Assembly (NCBI GenBank): GCA_020845755.1
Contig: JADLFE010000004.1
Coordinates: 62,001-126,000, forward strand
Length of the DNA: 64,000 nucleotides
Direction: 5' to 3'
DNA from: Phycisphaerales bacterium
GTDB lineage: Bacteria; Planctomycetota; Phycisphaerae; Phycisphaerales; UBA1924
Part shown: positions 34,887 to 44,102 of the stretch, in pieces
Position numbering within the stretch: position 1 is the first letter of the stretch
How the letters are laid out: each line of letters starts with the position of its first letter
Made by a program: the position numbers and the translations under genes
Notes under the pieces: generated by a model
What the model was told of the DNA's origin: nothing
What the model saw: the letters and a program-made list of their open reading frames with translations, nothing else
The model's database searches: none

Positions 34887-35927
34887 TCAGCAAATCCGCG
34901 GCAATTCCTCGCCATAAGGCTTCTGAATAATGCGGCGGCCTCCAACATCGGTGACGATCTCGCACAGGCCGTCGTCGTGACGCTCGAACCGCCCCACCGC
35001 CGCCGCGTCCATGCCGAGCGGATGCTCTCGAAGCGAGCGAAGTACGTCGTTCATCGCGTCCGGACGAACGACCAGCATCACCTTGCCCTCGTTTGCGACC
35101 GAGAGCGGATCGAGCCCGAGGATCTCGGCGGCGTACCGTGTCGCGGGGCGGATCGGGATCATGTTCTCGTCGATCGTGAGGCGCAGCCCCGTGCGAGATG
35201 CAAGATCAGACGCGACGCCGGCGAACCCGCCGCGCGTAGGATCGCGCATATAGACAACATTCTCGCCCCCGACTCGCAGCACCGATTCGATCAAGCCGCC
35301 GAGTGGCGCGACATCGCTGGAAAGTTCACTCCGCACGATGTCGTCCTGCTCGCGCTTGAGCATGATCGCAAGGCCGTGCTCGGCGATCGGCCCGCTGACG
35401 ATCAGCACGTCGCCGGCCTTGATCCGCGCGAGGCCGAGCCGCACGCCAGGACGCATCGCGCCGACGCCGGCCGTGTTGATGTATAGCCCGTCGCCCTGAC
35501 CCTTGCCGACGACCTTCGTATCCCCGGTGACGACGCGGACACCCGCCTCGCACGCCGTTGCCGCGATCGAGTCCAGAATCGCCTCGAGCACACGGAGTTC
35601 TAGGCCTTCTTCGATAATGAGCCCGAGTGATATGAACTGCGGGATAGCGCCGCACACGGCCAGATCGTTCACCGTTCCGCTGATCGCCAGCCTTCCGATG
35701 TCGCCCCCCGGGAATTGAAGAGGATGGACGACGTAACTGTCGGTCGTAAAAAGCATCTCGCCGCCGTGCATCGGGATCCGCGCGGCGTCGTCAAGGGCGT
35801 CGAGATACGGGTTGGACAATCGCGGAGCGACAAGTTCACTGATGAGATCATCCGTAAGCTGACCGCCGCCGCCATGCGCCAGCATGACTCGCTTGCGCAG
35901 AAGACTCGCAGGTGAAGTGACACTCAT
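34887..35927 (-). CDS. hypE: hydrogenase maturation protein HypE
   Basis: 346 residues. HypE dehydrates the carbamoyl group handed over by HypF to give the cyanide ligand of the [NiFe] site; the acceptor is the C-terminal cysteine, and the protein ends in PRIC exactly as expected. MLAHGGGG near the start, TDSYVVHPL, GGDIGRLAISGTVNDLA and MRDPTRGGFAGV are AIR-synthase-like family blocks. The ATG at 35927 overlaps the hypD stop (ATGA); the frame is open upstream but only as the antisense of hypD coding. It is the last gene of the hydrogenase operon. Confidence 0.96.
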   Translation of the reverse strand: MSVTSPASLLRKRVMLAHGGGGQLTDDLISELVAPRLSNPYLDALDDAARIPMHGGEMLFTTDSYVVHPLQFPGGDIGRLAISGTVNDLAVCGAIPQFISLGLIIEEGLELRVLEAILDSIAATACEAGVRVVTGDTKVVGKGQGDGLYINTAGVGAMRPGVRLGLARIKAGDVLIVSGPIAEHGLAIMLKREQDDIVRSELSSDVAPLGGLIESVLRVGGENVVYMRDPTRGGFAGVASDLASRTGLRLTIDENMIPIRPATRYAAEILGLDPLSVANEGKVMLVVRPDAMNDVLRSLREHPLGMDAAAVGRFERHDDGLCEIVTDVGGRRIIQKPYGEELPRIC

Positions 35928-37042
35928 CGCACGCCCTCCTTCGCCTCGCGCTCCACACGATGGGACTCGTGCCGCCGATACTTGAACCACGCCTGGCAGG
36001 TCCCCTCGGAACTTACCATGCACGGACCAACGGCGTACACCGGCGTGCACACCGTGCCGAACAGGCGACATTCGACGGGAACGGCACGCCCTGTGATGAC
36101 TTTGCCGCAGATGCAACCTCGCGGCTCGTGATCCTCGCCCAGCCGGATATCGAACTTGCGGAACGCGTCGAACGCGGCAAACTCGTCACGAACATCAAGC
36201 CCGCTCTCGGGCATCTCACCCAGCGCTCGCCACGCCGACGTCCCCGGCACGAAAACACGGTCGATGAGCGCTACCGCGTGAGCATTGCCATGGGCACTGA
36301 CGGCCTCGGGGTACAGGTTTTCGAGTCGAGTCTCGCCACGAACAATCTGACGCGACAGGTGCAGCACGCCCTGCATGATCTGTAACGCCTCAAATCCCGT
36401 GACGACGCAGGGCTTGTGATACTCGGACACGATCGGGCGATACGCCTCGGAGCCGATGATGACGCTGACGTGACCCGGGCACACAAAGCCGTCGATCTTC
36501 ACCTCGGGATCATTGAGCAGTGTCCGCATCGCTGGGAGCACGAGTTTGTGCGCCGGCAGAATCGAAAAGTTTCGCAAGCCTTCACTTGCGGCTTGGAGCA
36601 CCGCGGCGGCGGTCGCAGGGGCCGTCGTCTCAAACCCGACCGCGGCGAACACGCACTGGCGATTGGGCTCGCGCCGCGCGATCTCGAGCCCCTCCAGCGT
36701 GCTGGTGACGACACGAACGTCGGCCCCCTCGCCGCGAACGATCTCGAGAGATCCTCCGGCGCCCGCAACGCGGATCATGTCGCCATACGTCAGGATCGTC
36801 ACGTCGCCGCGCCGCCCGAGTGCCACCAACGCGTCGATGTAGCGCTGGGCAGTCACGCATACGGGGCAGCCAGGACCGCTGATCAGACGCACGTTCTCGG
36901 GCATGAGCGAGTGAACACCGCTCCGGCACGCGTTCACCGTGTGCGTGCCGCAGACTTCCATGAGGTTGAGTGGCGCGGCGCGGCCGGCGACAAGGTCGTT
37001 CAGTTCGCGCGTATACATCCGCATCAGTTCGCGAGGGTTCAT
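35924..37042 (-). CDS. hypD: hydrogenase maturation protein HypD
   Basis: 372-residue iron-sulfur protein that, with HypC, forms the scaffold on which Fe(CN)2CO is assembled. Family cysteine motifs are visible: EVCGTHTVN, GPGCPVCVT, FVCPGHVSVI, KPCVVTGFEA and the C-terminal EPRGCICGKVI with further cysteines. Length matches the family. It overlaps hypC at its start (ATGA at 37039-37042) and hypE at its end. Confidence 0.96.
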   Translation of the reverse strand: MNPRELMRMYTRELNDLVAGRAAPLNLMEVCGTHTVNACRSGVHSLMPENVRLISGPGCPVCVTAQRYIDALVALGRRGDVTILTYGDMIRVAGAGGSLEIVRGEGADVRVVTSTLEGLEIARREPNRQCVFAAVGFETTAPATAAAVLQAASEGLRNFSILPAHKLVLPAMRTLLNDPEVKIDGFVCPGHVSVIIGSEAYRPIVSEYHKPCVVTGFEALQIMQGVLHLSRQIVRGETRLENLYPEAVSAHGNAHAVALIDRVFVPGTSAWRALGEMPESGLDVRDEFAAFDAFRKFDIRLGEDHEPRGCICGKVITGRAVPVECRLFGTVCTPVYAVGPCMVSSEGTCQAWFKYRRHESHRVEREAKEGVR

Positions 37043-37287
37043 GCCCCGACCTCCCGCTCATGGCTGCCCCCGGCACGGGACTCGACCTCTTCGATGATCT
37101 TCCAGGTCTCGAGGGCGTCGTGTTCCGCGACCTGACGGATCGCAAAGCCCGCGTGCACCAGCACCCAATCGCCCACGCCGGCCTCGGGCGTCATGATCAG
37201 GCTGATCCGCATCCTCGCCTCGCCCACCACGACCCAGGCCAGCAACTCATCCTTCGTTTCGATACGCGCTGGAAGTGCCAGACACAT
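37039..37287 (-). CDS. hypC: hydrogenase maturation chaperone HypC
   Basis: 82 residues, beginning MCLALPARI: the N-terminal Met-Cys pair is the family hallmark, and Cys2 binds the iron carried from HypD to the large subunit. GVGDWVLVHAGFAI in the middle is also typical. The ATG at 37287 has AGGAGG seven bases upstream, which sets the start; the longer open frame to 37797 is antisense-like sequence within hypF. It overlaps hypD by four bases and lies 58 bases after hypF. Confidence 0.95.
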   Translation of the reverse strand: MCLALPARIETKDELLAWVVVGEARMRISLIMTPEAGVGDWVLVHAGFAIRQVAEHDALETWKIIEEVESRAGGSHEREVGA

Positions 37288-37345
37288 GCTTCGCCCTCCT
37301 GACTGCTCGCTCGAGCACGCCGCAGCGTGCCTGACCCGTCCAGCC

Positions 37346-39754
37346 CTACTCAGACTTCTTCCGCCACACGCTCGCCGCCGCCACCGCGGCCTGCCCGAGC
37401 GCGATCCCTCCATCATTCGCCGGTACCTGGCGATGCAGCAGCACCTCGAGCCCCGCACGCGACAGTTCCCGCTGCACGAGAAACGACAGCAACGTATTGC
37501 AGAATACACCGCCGCTGAGCACGACGCTTGAAAGTGATGCCCCGCGAGCGGCCCTGATCGCCGCAGACGCGAGCATGCTCGCGATGGACTCGTGAAATGC
37601 ACGGGACAGCACCGCGACAGGCTCGCCGCGCTCAATGCCACGCACCAGGCGGCGGCAGAGCGGGCGATGATCGATCTCGAGCAGTCCTTCACAATCCCGG
37701 ACGCACGCCGCCGCATCGTCGCCGGCGCTCCCGCGCGGACGCTCGTTGATCCACCCGTCTGAATCCCCGGTCCGGGCTGCCCCGACGCTCGGCGCACCGG
37801 CCGCGACCGCCTCCAGCCGCATCCCGCTCATCGCCTCGTAATGATTGAAATCGCACACGCCGAGGAGCGAGGCGGCCGCATCAAACAGCCTCCCGAGCCC
37901 TGAACTCGCCGGGGAATTGACGCCGCGGACCAGCATCGCGCCGATCGCCTCCCGCTCCGCATCAACGGGCATGACGCGACGCGCATGATCGCCATGGATG
38001 GCCTCGGCACCGAGCGAGTCGAGGATCCAGGAGATCGCGCAGCGCCCCGTCTGCTTGGCGGCCACATCGCCGCCGGGGAGTGCGAGCGGGCGCATCCTCC
38101 CACGCCTCGTGAAGGTGGCCAGATCTCCGACGAGGATTTCGCCACCCCAACTTGCCCCGTCCGACCCATAGCCGACGCCGTCGCAGATGAGCCCCACCGC
38201 CGGTGTGCTGCGCCCGTGCTCGGCCAGCACCGCCGCCATGTGCGCATGGTGGTGCTGCACATCGATGATCGGTACGCCCCAACGCTTCGCGAGTACGTCC
38301 GCGTAGCGATGCGAGAGATACCCAGGGTGTGCATCACGCGAGATCCACGCCGGCGAGAGGCGATACAAGCGCAGCAGGTCCTCGATCGTAACGCGGAATC
38401 TTTCGAACGCGAGCGTGTGATTGAGATCGCCGATGTGCTGGCTCAGCACCGCATGGTCGTCGTCGACGATCGCGACCGTTGACTTCAACTCGCCGCCGAG
38501 GCACAGCCCCGGACGGCCCGCGGGCGCCGGTAGATGGATAGGCGTTGGCACGAATCCTCGCGCCCGGCGCATCGGGAGAGGACCAAGGGGCGTGTCGAGC
38601 ACGATCGAGTCATCTACAGCACGCGCGATCCGCCGATCGTGAAGCAGGAATGCATCCGCGATCACGCTCAGCCGCTCGCGGGCGTCGTCATCCTCGGTGA
38701 TCAGCGGATCATCCGACATGTTCGCGCTGGTCATCACAAGCACGCGGTGCCCACGCCGCGCCAGAAGGTGCTGAATCGGCGTGTGCGGGAGCATGACGCC
38801 GAGGCGGTGCATCCCCGGCGCTACGCCGCTCGCGAGACCGTCCTGATCTCGGCGCGTCGCCAGCACGATCGGTGCGGCCGGGCTCGTCAGCAGTTCCTCT
38901 GCCTCGCGCGACAACGCGACGAACAACCGCGCCGTCTCGATCGAGTCAGCCATCAACGCCAGCGGCTTGTGATCGCGACGCTTCTTGGCTCGCAATCGCG
39001 CCACCGCCGCCTCGCTCGTCGCGTCGACGGCGAGGTGATACCCGCCCAGCCCCTTGATCGCAACGATCTGCCCGCGCCCGAGCGCGTCGCTCGCTGCGGC
39101 GATCGGATCCGCGCGCGATTCGCCTCCGCCATCGATGAACTCCAGCGAGGGGCCGCAGCGTGGACAGCACGTCGGCTGCGCGTGGAATCGCCGGTCGATG
39201 GGGTCCCCATACTCCGCACGACATCGCTCGCACATCGGAAACACCGACATCGTCGTCAGCGCGCGGTCGTACGGCACGTCGTTGACGATCGTATAGCGCG
39301 GCCCGCAATTTGTGCAGTTGATAAGCGCGTGCCCGTGGCGACGCTCGACCGGGTCGAACATCTCGCGGAGACAATCGGAACACGTCGCCGAATCAACCGT
39401 GACACGATCGGGCCGGCCCGCGGGCTGGCTCTCCACGATCAGGAACGAGGTCGGCGCGCCCTCTCTCTCGATCTCGCGCCGTACCAGCGTGTCTATCCGC
39501 GCCAGAGGCGGACACTCGCAGGCGAGGACTCGCGCGAACTCGTCAATCCGCGACGACTCGCCGAATAACTCGATCACCACGCCGCTCGCGTCGTTTCCGA
39601 CCGAGCCGCTCAGCCCAAGACCGGTCGCGATGCGATAGACAAACGGACGGAATCCAACCCCCTGCACCTGCCCGCTGACGTGCATCTCGACTCCGGCGGC
39701 TGCGCGTGCCCCGTCGCGCGACTGATCGACCGAAGATGGCTTTGGAAGTGACAT
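37346..39754 (-). CDS. hypF: carbamoyltransferase HypF
   Basis: 802 residues. HypF makes carbamoyl-adenylate from carbamoyl phosphate and passes the group to HypE. Domains in order: acylphosphatase-like (GQVQGVGFRPFVYR, residues 28-115); two zinc fingers (CSDC with CTNC, CERC with CPRC, about 124-200); a YrdC-like domain (IKGLGGYHLAVDAT, RAKKRRDHKPLALM); and a Kae1-like domain with HHHAHMAAVLAEHG, LICDGVGYG and NDGGIALGQ near the end. It follows hyaD after an unusual gap of 132 bases. Confidence 0.96.
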   Translation of the reverse strand: MSLPKPSSVDQSRDGARAAAGVEMHVSGQVQGVGFRPFVYRIATGLGLSGSVGNDASGVVIELFGESSRIDEFARVLACECPPLARIDTLVRREIEREGAPTSFLIVESQPAGRPDRVTVDSATCSDCLREMFDPVERRHGHALINCTNCGPRYTIVNDVPYDRALTTMSVFPMCERCRAEYGDPIDRRFHAQPTCCPRCGPSLEFIDGGGESRADPIAAASDALGRGQIVAIKGLGGYHLAVDATSEAAVARLRAKKRRDHKPLALMADSIETARLFVALSREAEELLTSPAAPIVLATRRDQDGLASGVAPGMHRLGVMLPHTPIQHLLARRGHRVLVMTSANMSDDPLITEDDDARERLSVIADAFLLHDRRIARAVDDSIVLDTPLGPLPMRRARGFVPTPIHLPAPAGRPGLCLGGELKSTVAIVDDDHAVLSQHIGDLNHTLAFERFRVTIEDLLRLYRLSPAWISRDAHPGYLSHRYADVLAKRWGVPIIDVQHHHAHMAAVLAEHGRSTPAVGLICDGVGYGSDGASWGGEILVGDLATFTRRGRMRPLALPGGDVAAKQTGRCAISWILDSLGAEAIHGDHARRVMPVDAEREAIGAMLVRGVNSPASSGLGRLFDAAASLLGVCDFNHYEAMSGMRLEAVAAGAPSVGAARTGDSDGWINERPRGSAGDDAAACVRDCEGLLEIDHRPLCRRLVRGIERGEPVAVLSRAFHESIASMLASAAIRAARGASLSSVVLSGGVFCNTLLSFLVQRELSRAGLEVLLHRQVPANDGGIALGQAAVAAASVWRKKSE

Positions 39755-39814
39755 GGCTTGGACGCCCTAATCGCCGCGGAGAGTGCGAGCACCACACGCA
39801 TGACATCATAGGGA

Positions 39815-39844
39815 ACATGCCCTCGCCCCCCGCGAAAGGCATGT
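39815..39844. promoter_or_regulatory. inverted repeat in the hyaD-hypF gap
   Basis: ACATGCC (39815-39821) and GGCATGT (39838-39844) form a perfect 7-base inverted repeat with a 16-base spacer, in the only sizeable gap of the hydrogenase operon (39755-39886). A minus-strand TATGAT (39810-39805) sits just after it, facing hypF. This could be an operator with a second promoter for the hyp genes. No -35 element was found. Confidence 0.3.
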
Positions 39845-39886
39845 CTCCACGCCCACCACGACCGCGTGCCGCTCTGGACCGCGGAT

Positions 39887-40441
39887 TCAATCCGGTATGC
39901 CGCACCGACTTCCACGCTGACGCGCCGCCGTGCCGCTCTGCGAGCGTGCTGTCACCATCATGTCTAATCGCTCGCACGCGACGCGGGCCGCCTCCGGCAC
40001 CGCCTTCCTCACCGCATCGGAAAGCCCGATCCCGGTTCTCACGACTTCGGGCTCGATACCGACGAGGCGCACCTCCGGCGGGATGCTCCCCATGAGCCGG
40101 GCCACGCCGAGCAACTCATTCACGCTGCTCCCGTGCGCCGACGTGGACTTGGTCGCGCGAGTGACGCTCGCATCGATGTCGTGAATAGTCCCAGGCGCTG
40201 GCGTATCGCCACGCGGTGAGATGGCGTCGAGGATTAGAACGTGTGACCGCCCGTCGAGAACGCCGAGCAGCGCCAGCCCCTGCGTCCCGCCATCGACAAA
40301 CTCGACGCTTTCAATCCCGGCTCGCTGCGATTCCACCAGCCGCAGGAGTTCGAGCCCCGCTCCGTCGTCCATGAGAAGTTGATTCCCGACCCCCAGGACC
40401 AGGATCGGCGCCGCACCGATATTCCGCGGCTCAGTGCTCAC
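39887..40441 (-). CDS. hyaD: [NiFe] hydrogenase maturation protease
   Basis: 184-residue endopeptidase of the HyaD/HupD/HybD family, which clips the C-terminal peptide from the large subunit after nickel insertion. LVLGVGNQLLMDDGAGLELL at the start contains the acidic nickel-sensing residue, and VEFVDGGTQGLALLG carries the second conserved Asp; SAHGSSVNELLGVA has the conserved His. The gene overlaps the end of hyaC by 11 bases. Its target is the HyaB tail described below. Confidence 0.93.
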   Translation of the reverse strand: MSTEPRNIGAAPILVLGVGNQLLMDDGAGLELLRLVESQRAGIESVEFVDGGTQGLALLGVLDGRSHVLILDAISPRGDTPAPGTIHDIDASVTRATKSTSAHGSSVNELLGVARLMGSIPPEVRLVGIEPEVVRTGIGLSDAVRKAVPEAARVACERLDMMVTARSQSGTAARQRGSRCGIPD

Positions 40442-41168
40442 CTTCTTGATCCCGCTTCCCCACCGCAGTCGCGTCTACTTCCAGCGACTTGTAGCCGGTG
40501 ATCATGGACTCAACAAGGCTGTTGCGGTCGCGGATGCTGTCGAACACGACGATATAGACGTGCACGATCACAAACCACAGGAAGCCCCACGCGAACAGAT
40601 GGTGCCACATGTGCGCTCGGAACGAACCGCCCAGGAGCGGGATCATCCAGCCGGTCAATCGCCCGGCCAGGCCCGACGGATCGGTCTCTGAGTACAGCGC
40701 AAAGCCCGTCAGAATCTGGGCCAGCCCCAGCCCGATCGGAAAGATCGTGTACGCCACGCCCGCCAGCGCGTTGTGCCCAAGTCGTGTCGACCGCTCGCGG
40801 CGAACAAACGCGTACGAGAACAACTCGACAAAGAACTCACGCCACCACGCGGAACTCCAAGGCCTCGGCATTCCCGATCTGGCGTACTTGTTCCCGAGGA
40901 AGAACCACACACATCGCAACAGATACGCCACAAGCCACAGGTACGCGGCAAAGAAGTGGATCTGCCGCACACGCGCCATCAGGAACTGGTTCCACGCCTC
41001 GCCCGGCGTGGTCAGCACGGGAAACGCGATGTAGAGGCCCGTGAGAAACAGCACCGAAATGCAGATGGCCGTCGCCCAATGGAACAGCCTCACGGGGCGT
41101 TGCCACACATACACCAGTTTCTTGGGCTGGTCCTTCTCGCCGGGATACACGCGGGCTACTTGCGACAT
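40431..41168 (-). CDS. hyaC: [NiFe] hydrogenase b-type cytochrome subunit
   Basis: 245-residue membrane protein with four hydrophobic helices: FHWATAICISVLFLTGLYI, the HFFAAYLWLVAYLL segment, the HNALAGVAYTIFPIGLGLAQ segment and HHLFAWGFLWFVIVHVYIVV. His residues in helices 1, 2 and 4 are the likely haem b ligands. It anchors the hydrogenase and passes electrons to the quinone pool. It starts nine bases after the hyaB stop, and its end overlaps hyaD. Confidence 0.94.
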   Translation of the reverse strand: MSQVARVYPGEKDQPKKLVYVWQRPVRLFHWATAICISVLFLTGLYIAFPVLTTPGEAWNQFLMARVRQIHFFAAYLWLVAYLLRCVWFFLGNKYARSGMPRPWSSAWWREFFVELFSYAFVRRERSTRLGHNALAGVAYTIFPIGLGLAQILTGFALYSETDPSGLAGRLTGWMIPLLGGSFRAHMWHHLFAWGFLWFVIVHVYIVVFDSIRDRNSLVESMITGYKSLEVDATAVGKRDQEGEH

Positions 41169-41177
41169 GGGCCGCTC

Positions 41178-42902
41178 CTACCGAACGACGACTTCCGCCA
41201 GTTCACGCCCCTGCTCGTCGAACACATGCGACGCGCACGCCAGGCACGGGTCGAACGAGTGGATCGTCCGCAGGATCTCCACCGGCTGCTCGGGATTGGC
41301 CATCGGCGTCCCGATCAACGCCGATTCATACGCCCCACGCACCCCGTCCTTGTCTCGCGGAGAGGCGTTCCACGTCGACGGCACCACGCATTGATAGTTG
41401 GCGATCTTGGTGTCCTTGATGTGGATCCAGTGCCCCAGCGCGCCACGCGGCGCTTCGGTAAACCCAAACCCCTTGCAGTCCGTCGGCCATGTCTTGGGGT
41501 CCCACTTGGTCGTGTTCGCCGTGCTCCGGTCCCCCCCCTTGACGCTGGCCAGCAACGCGTTGAACTCATCGCGGAGCCAGCGGGCGCACAACTGGGCTTC
41601 CAGGCCGCGAGCCGCCGTCCGACCGAGCGTCGAGAACAGCGCCGTCGCCGGAACATTCAACGCCTTCAACGCGCCGTCGACGACTTCCTTGAACTCCGCC
41701 CTTCCGCTCGCATACCCGACAAGCATGCGCGCCAGCGGACCAACCTCCAGCGCATGCCCCTTCCAACGCGGCGTCTTCAGCCATGAGTACGTCTTGTTCT
41801 CGTCTAGATTCTTGAACGGCGGAGGCGGACCGTCATAGTGCGGCTTCGTCACGCCGTCGAATGGATGCAACCCCGCGGACCCGTCCGGGTATTCGTACCA
41901 CGAGTGCGGCACAAACTCCTGGATCTGCTGCGGGTCCTTCGGATCAATCGGATGGACCTCCGCCAGGTTCTTGTTCAGAATCACGCCACGCGGCATCCGG
42001 AACTGCGTCGGCGCATCCACTCCCGCCTGTGGGATATCGCCATAGGCCAGGTAGTTCCCCAGACCGCCGCCGATCCCCGCCCACTCCGGATAGAACGATG
42101 CGATCGCCAGAAGATCAGGGATATACAACTGCTCAACAACCTGGATCGCCTCGTCGATGAGACGCCGGATCATGTTGAACCGCTCCATGTTGATGCAGTT
42201 GTCGCCGTCGGGATCGATCGAGCACGGCACGCCACCCACGAGATAATTCGGGTGCGGGTTCTTGCCTCCGAAGATCGTGTGGATCTTGACGATCTCCTTC
42301 TGCCACTTGAGCGCCTCGAGATAGTGCGCCACGGCCATGAGGTTGGCTTCGGGCGGGAGTTTGTACGCCGGGTGTCCCCAGTACGCGTTGGCAAAGATGC
42401 CGAGCTGGCCTGAGGCCACGAACTTCTCAAGCGTCGCCTTGATGTCACCAAAGTAGCCCGGACTGGTCATGGGCCAGTGCGTGCTGACTTTCTGTGCCAG
42501 TTCCGACGTCGCCTTCGGATCAGCCTTGAGCGCCGACACCACATCCACCCAATCCAGCGCGTGCAGGTGATAGAAGTGAACGACGTGGTCCTGCACCATC
42601 TGGGTCAGGAACATGATGTTGCGGATGATGTCAGCGTTCTTGGGCGGCCGAACACCGATCGCGTCTTCAACCGCACGCACGCTCGTAAGCGCATGCACCG
42701 TCGTGCACACGCCGCAGATCCGCTCCGTAAACGCCCACGCCTCGCGCGGGTCGCGCCCTTGAAGAATGAGTTCGATCCCGCGCCACATCGTCCCGCTGGA
42801 CAGCGCTTCCTTGATCACGCCGTCGTCGCCGACGACAGCCTCGACACGCAGGTGTCCCTCGATGCGAGTGACGGGGTCAACGACCACTCGGGTACTGGCC
42901 AT
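41178..42902 (-). CDS. hyaB: [NiFe] uptake hydrogenase, large subunit
   Basis: 574-residue catalytic subunit carrying the Ni-Fe site. The two cysteine pairs that bind the metals are RICGVC near residue 64 and DPCLACASH near the end. The 15 residues after that His (VFDEQGRELAEVVVR) form the tail removed by HyaD. VDPVTRIEGHLRVE at the start is a group 1 signature. Fifteen bases separate it from hyaA. It oxidises H2 at the outer face of the membrane together with HyaA. Confidence 0.97.
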   Translation of the reverse strand: MASTRVVVDPVTRIEGHLRVEAVVGDDGVIKEALSSGTMWRGIELILQGRDPREAWAFTERICGVCTTVHALTSVRAVEDAIGVRPPKNADIIRNIMFLTQMVQDHVVHFYHLHALDWVDVVSALKADPKATSELAQKVSTHWPMTSPGYFGDIKATLEKFVASGQLGIFANAYWGHPAYKLPPEANLMAVAHYLEALKWQKEIVKIHTIFGGKNPHPNYLVGGVPCSIDPDGDNCINMERFNMIRRLIDEAIQVVEQLYIPDLLAIASFYPEWAGIGGGLGNYLAYGDIPQAGVDAPTQFRMPRGVILNKNLAEVHPIDPKDPQQIQEFVPHSWYEYPDGSAGLHPFDGVTKPHYDGPPPPFKNLDENKTYSWLKTPRWKGHALEVGPLARMLVGYASGRAEFKEVVDGALKALNVPATALFSTLGRTAARGLEAQLCARWLRDEFNALLASVKGGDRSTANTTKWDPKTWPTDCKGFGFTEAPRGALGHWIHIKDTKIANYQCVVPSTWNASPRDKDGVRGAYESALIGTPMANPEQPVEILRTIHSFDPCLACASHVFDEQGRELAEVVVR

Positions 42903-42917
42903 GAAAATCCTCCGATC

Positions 42918-44018
42918 TCAGGACACAGACGTGTTGTTCGATGCCGGCTTGCGAAGTTTGACCGCCGCGACTCCCGCGTGCGCCACCACCGCCGCGCCCA
43001 CGGTGAGCGCCACGGCCGTCCCCACCTGCTGCGGCGTGGATTCCACGCCCGGGAGCGGCACACCGCTCAGACGCTCGTACAGCGGGCCGTTGTCCCAGTA
43101 GTTCTCCTCGCTGCAGCCGATGCACCCGTGCCCGGATCCGACCGGCCACGACACCCCGCAGTTCCACTTGAAGTTCGAGCACGAGTTGTACGTCGTCGGC
43201 CCGCGGCAGCCCATCTTGTACAGGCACCAGCCCTTCCGCGCGCCCTCGTCGTCCCACTCCTCCACAAACTTCCCCGCATCAAAGAACGGGCGGCGCTGGC
43301 ACTTGTCGTGCAGTCGATGCTCGTAGAACATCTTCGGCCGACCGATCCGATCCAGTTCGGGCAGGCGATCAAACGTCAGGATGTACGCCAGCACTCCCGT
43401 CATCACCTCCGCGATGGGCGGGCAGCCCGGCACCCGGATGATCGGCTTGTCCGTGATGATCTTGTGCACCGGAACCGCGCCCGTCGGGTTGGGCTTTGCG
43501 GCCTGCACGCACCCGTTGCTCGCACACGAGCCCCACGCGATGATCGCCTTCGCGTTCGCCGCCGATTCCCTCAGAATCGACTCGAACGTCTCGCCTCCGA
43601 TCGTGCAATACACCCCGCCGTCCTTCGTCGGCGCGTTCCCCTCCACCGCTAACACATACCCCCCTGGGTACTTCTTGATGATGTCGCGCCGGATGTCCTC
43701 GGCGTGATGTCCCGCGGCCGCCTGCAGCGTGTCGTCATAGTCCAACGAGATCATGTTCAGGATCACGTCCTGCGCGATCGGGTGCGACGAGCGAATGAAC
43801 GACTCGCTGCAGCACGTGCATTCGAGCCCGTGCAGCCAGATCACCGGCAGGCGAGGCTTGGTCTCCATCGCCTTGACGACCTGCGCCACTCCCGTGCTGG
43901 GCAGGCCGATCGCCGCCGCCATCATCGTGCAGAACTTGACGAAGTCCCGTCGCGAAACGCCGTGCTCGCGAAGAACGTCATAGGTGGTTCTCGACGGATC
44001 GCACTGCTTCAGAACCAT
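42918..44018 (-). CDS. hyaA: [NiFe] uptake hydrogenase, small subunit, oxygen-tolerant type
   Basis: 366 residues from ATG 44018, chosen because CAGGAG lies six bases upstream; a longer start at 44057 would read over the promoter transcript start region. A twin-arginine signal, SRRDFVKF (residues 22-29), exports the folded dimer. Iron-sulfur ligands include ECTCC (66-70), GSCASNGC (163-170) and GCPP (Cys199) for the proximal cluster, and CXXXXGCRG, CSNF and CIGCSE for the others. Two extra cysteines (Cys69 and Cys170) are those found only in oxygen-tolerant group 1d enzymes. A hydrophobic C-terminal helix ([19 protein letters not shown]) anchors the protein in the membrane. First gene of the operon. 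Confidence 0.97.
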   Translation of the reverse strand: MVLKQCDPSRTTYDVLREHGVSRRDFVKFCTMMAAAIGLPSTGVAQVVKAMETKPRLPVIWLHGLECTCCSESFIRSSHPIAQDVILNMISLDYDDTLQAAAGHHAEDIRRDIIKKYPGGYVLAVEGNAPTKDGGVYCTIGGETFESILRESAANAKAIIAWGSCASNGCVQAAKPNPTGAVPVHKIITDKPIIRVPGCPPIAEVMTGVLAYILTFDRLPELDRIGRPKMFYEHRLHDKCQRRPFFDAGKFVEEWDDEGARKGWCLYKMGCRGPTTYNSCSNFKWNCGVSWPVGSGHGCIGCSEENYWDNGPLYERLSGVPLPGVESTPQQVGTAVALTVGAAVVAHAGVAAVKLRKPASNNTSVS

Positions 44019-44074
44019 GGGTGGCTCCTGCGTGACCGGGTTGTCGGAGAGTTCCAAGCAGAACTCACGACTTC

Positions 44075-44102
44075 AGGATACAGGTGTCGTTTATTCTGTC
44101 AA
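44075..44102 (-). promoter_or_regulatory. sigma-70-type promoter of the hydrogenase operon
   Basis: On the minus strand TTGACA (44102-44097), a perfect -35 match, is followed after 16 bases by TATCCT (44080-44075), four of six -10 bases. Transcription would begin near 44068, giving a leader of about 50 bases to the hyaA ATG. Confidence 0.7.
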
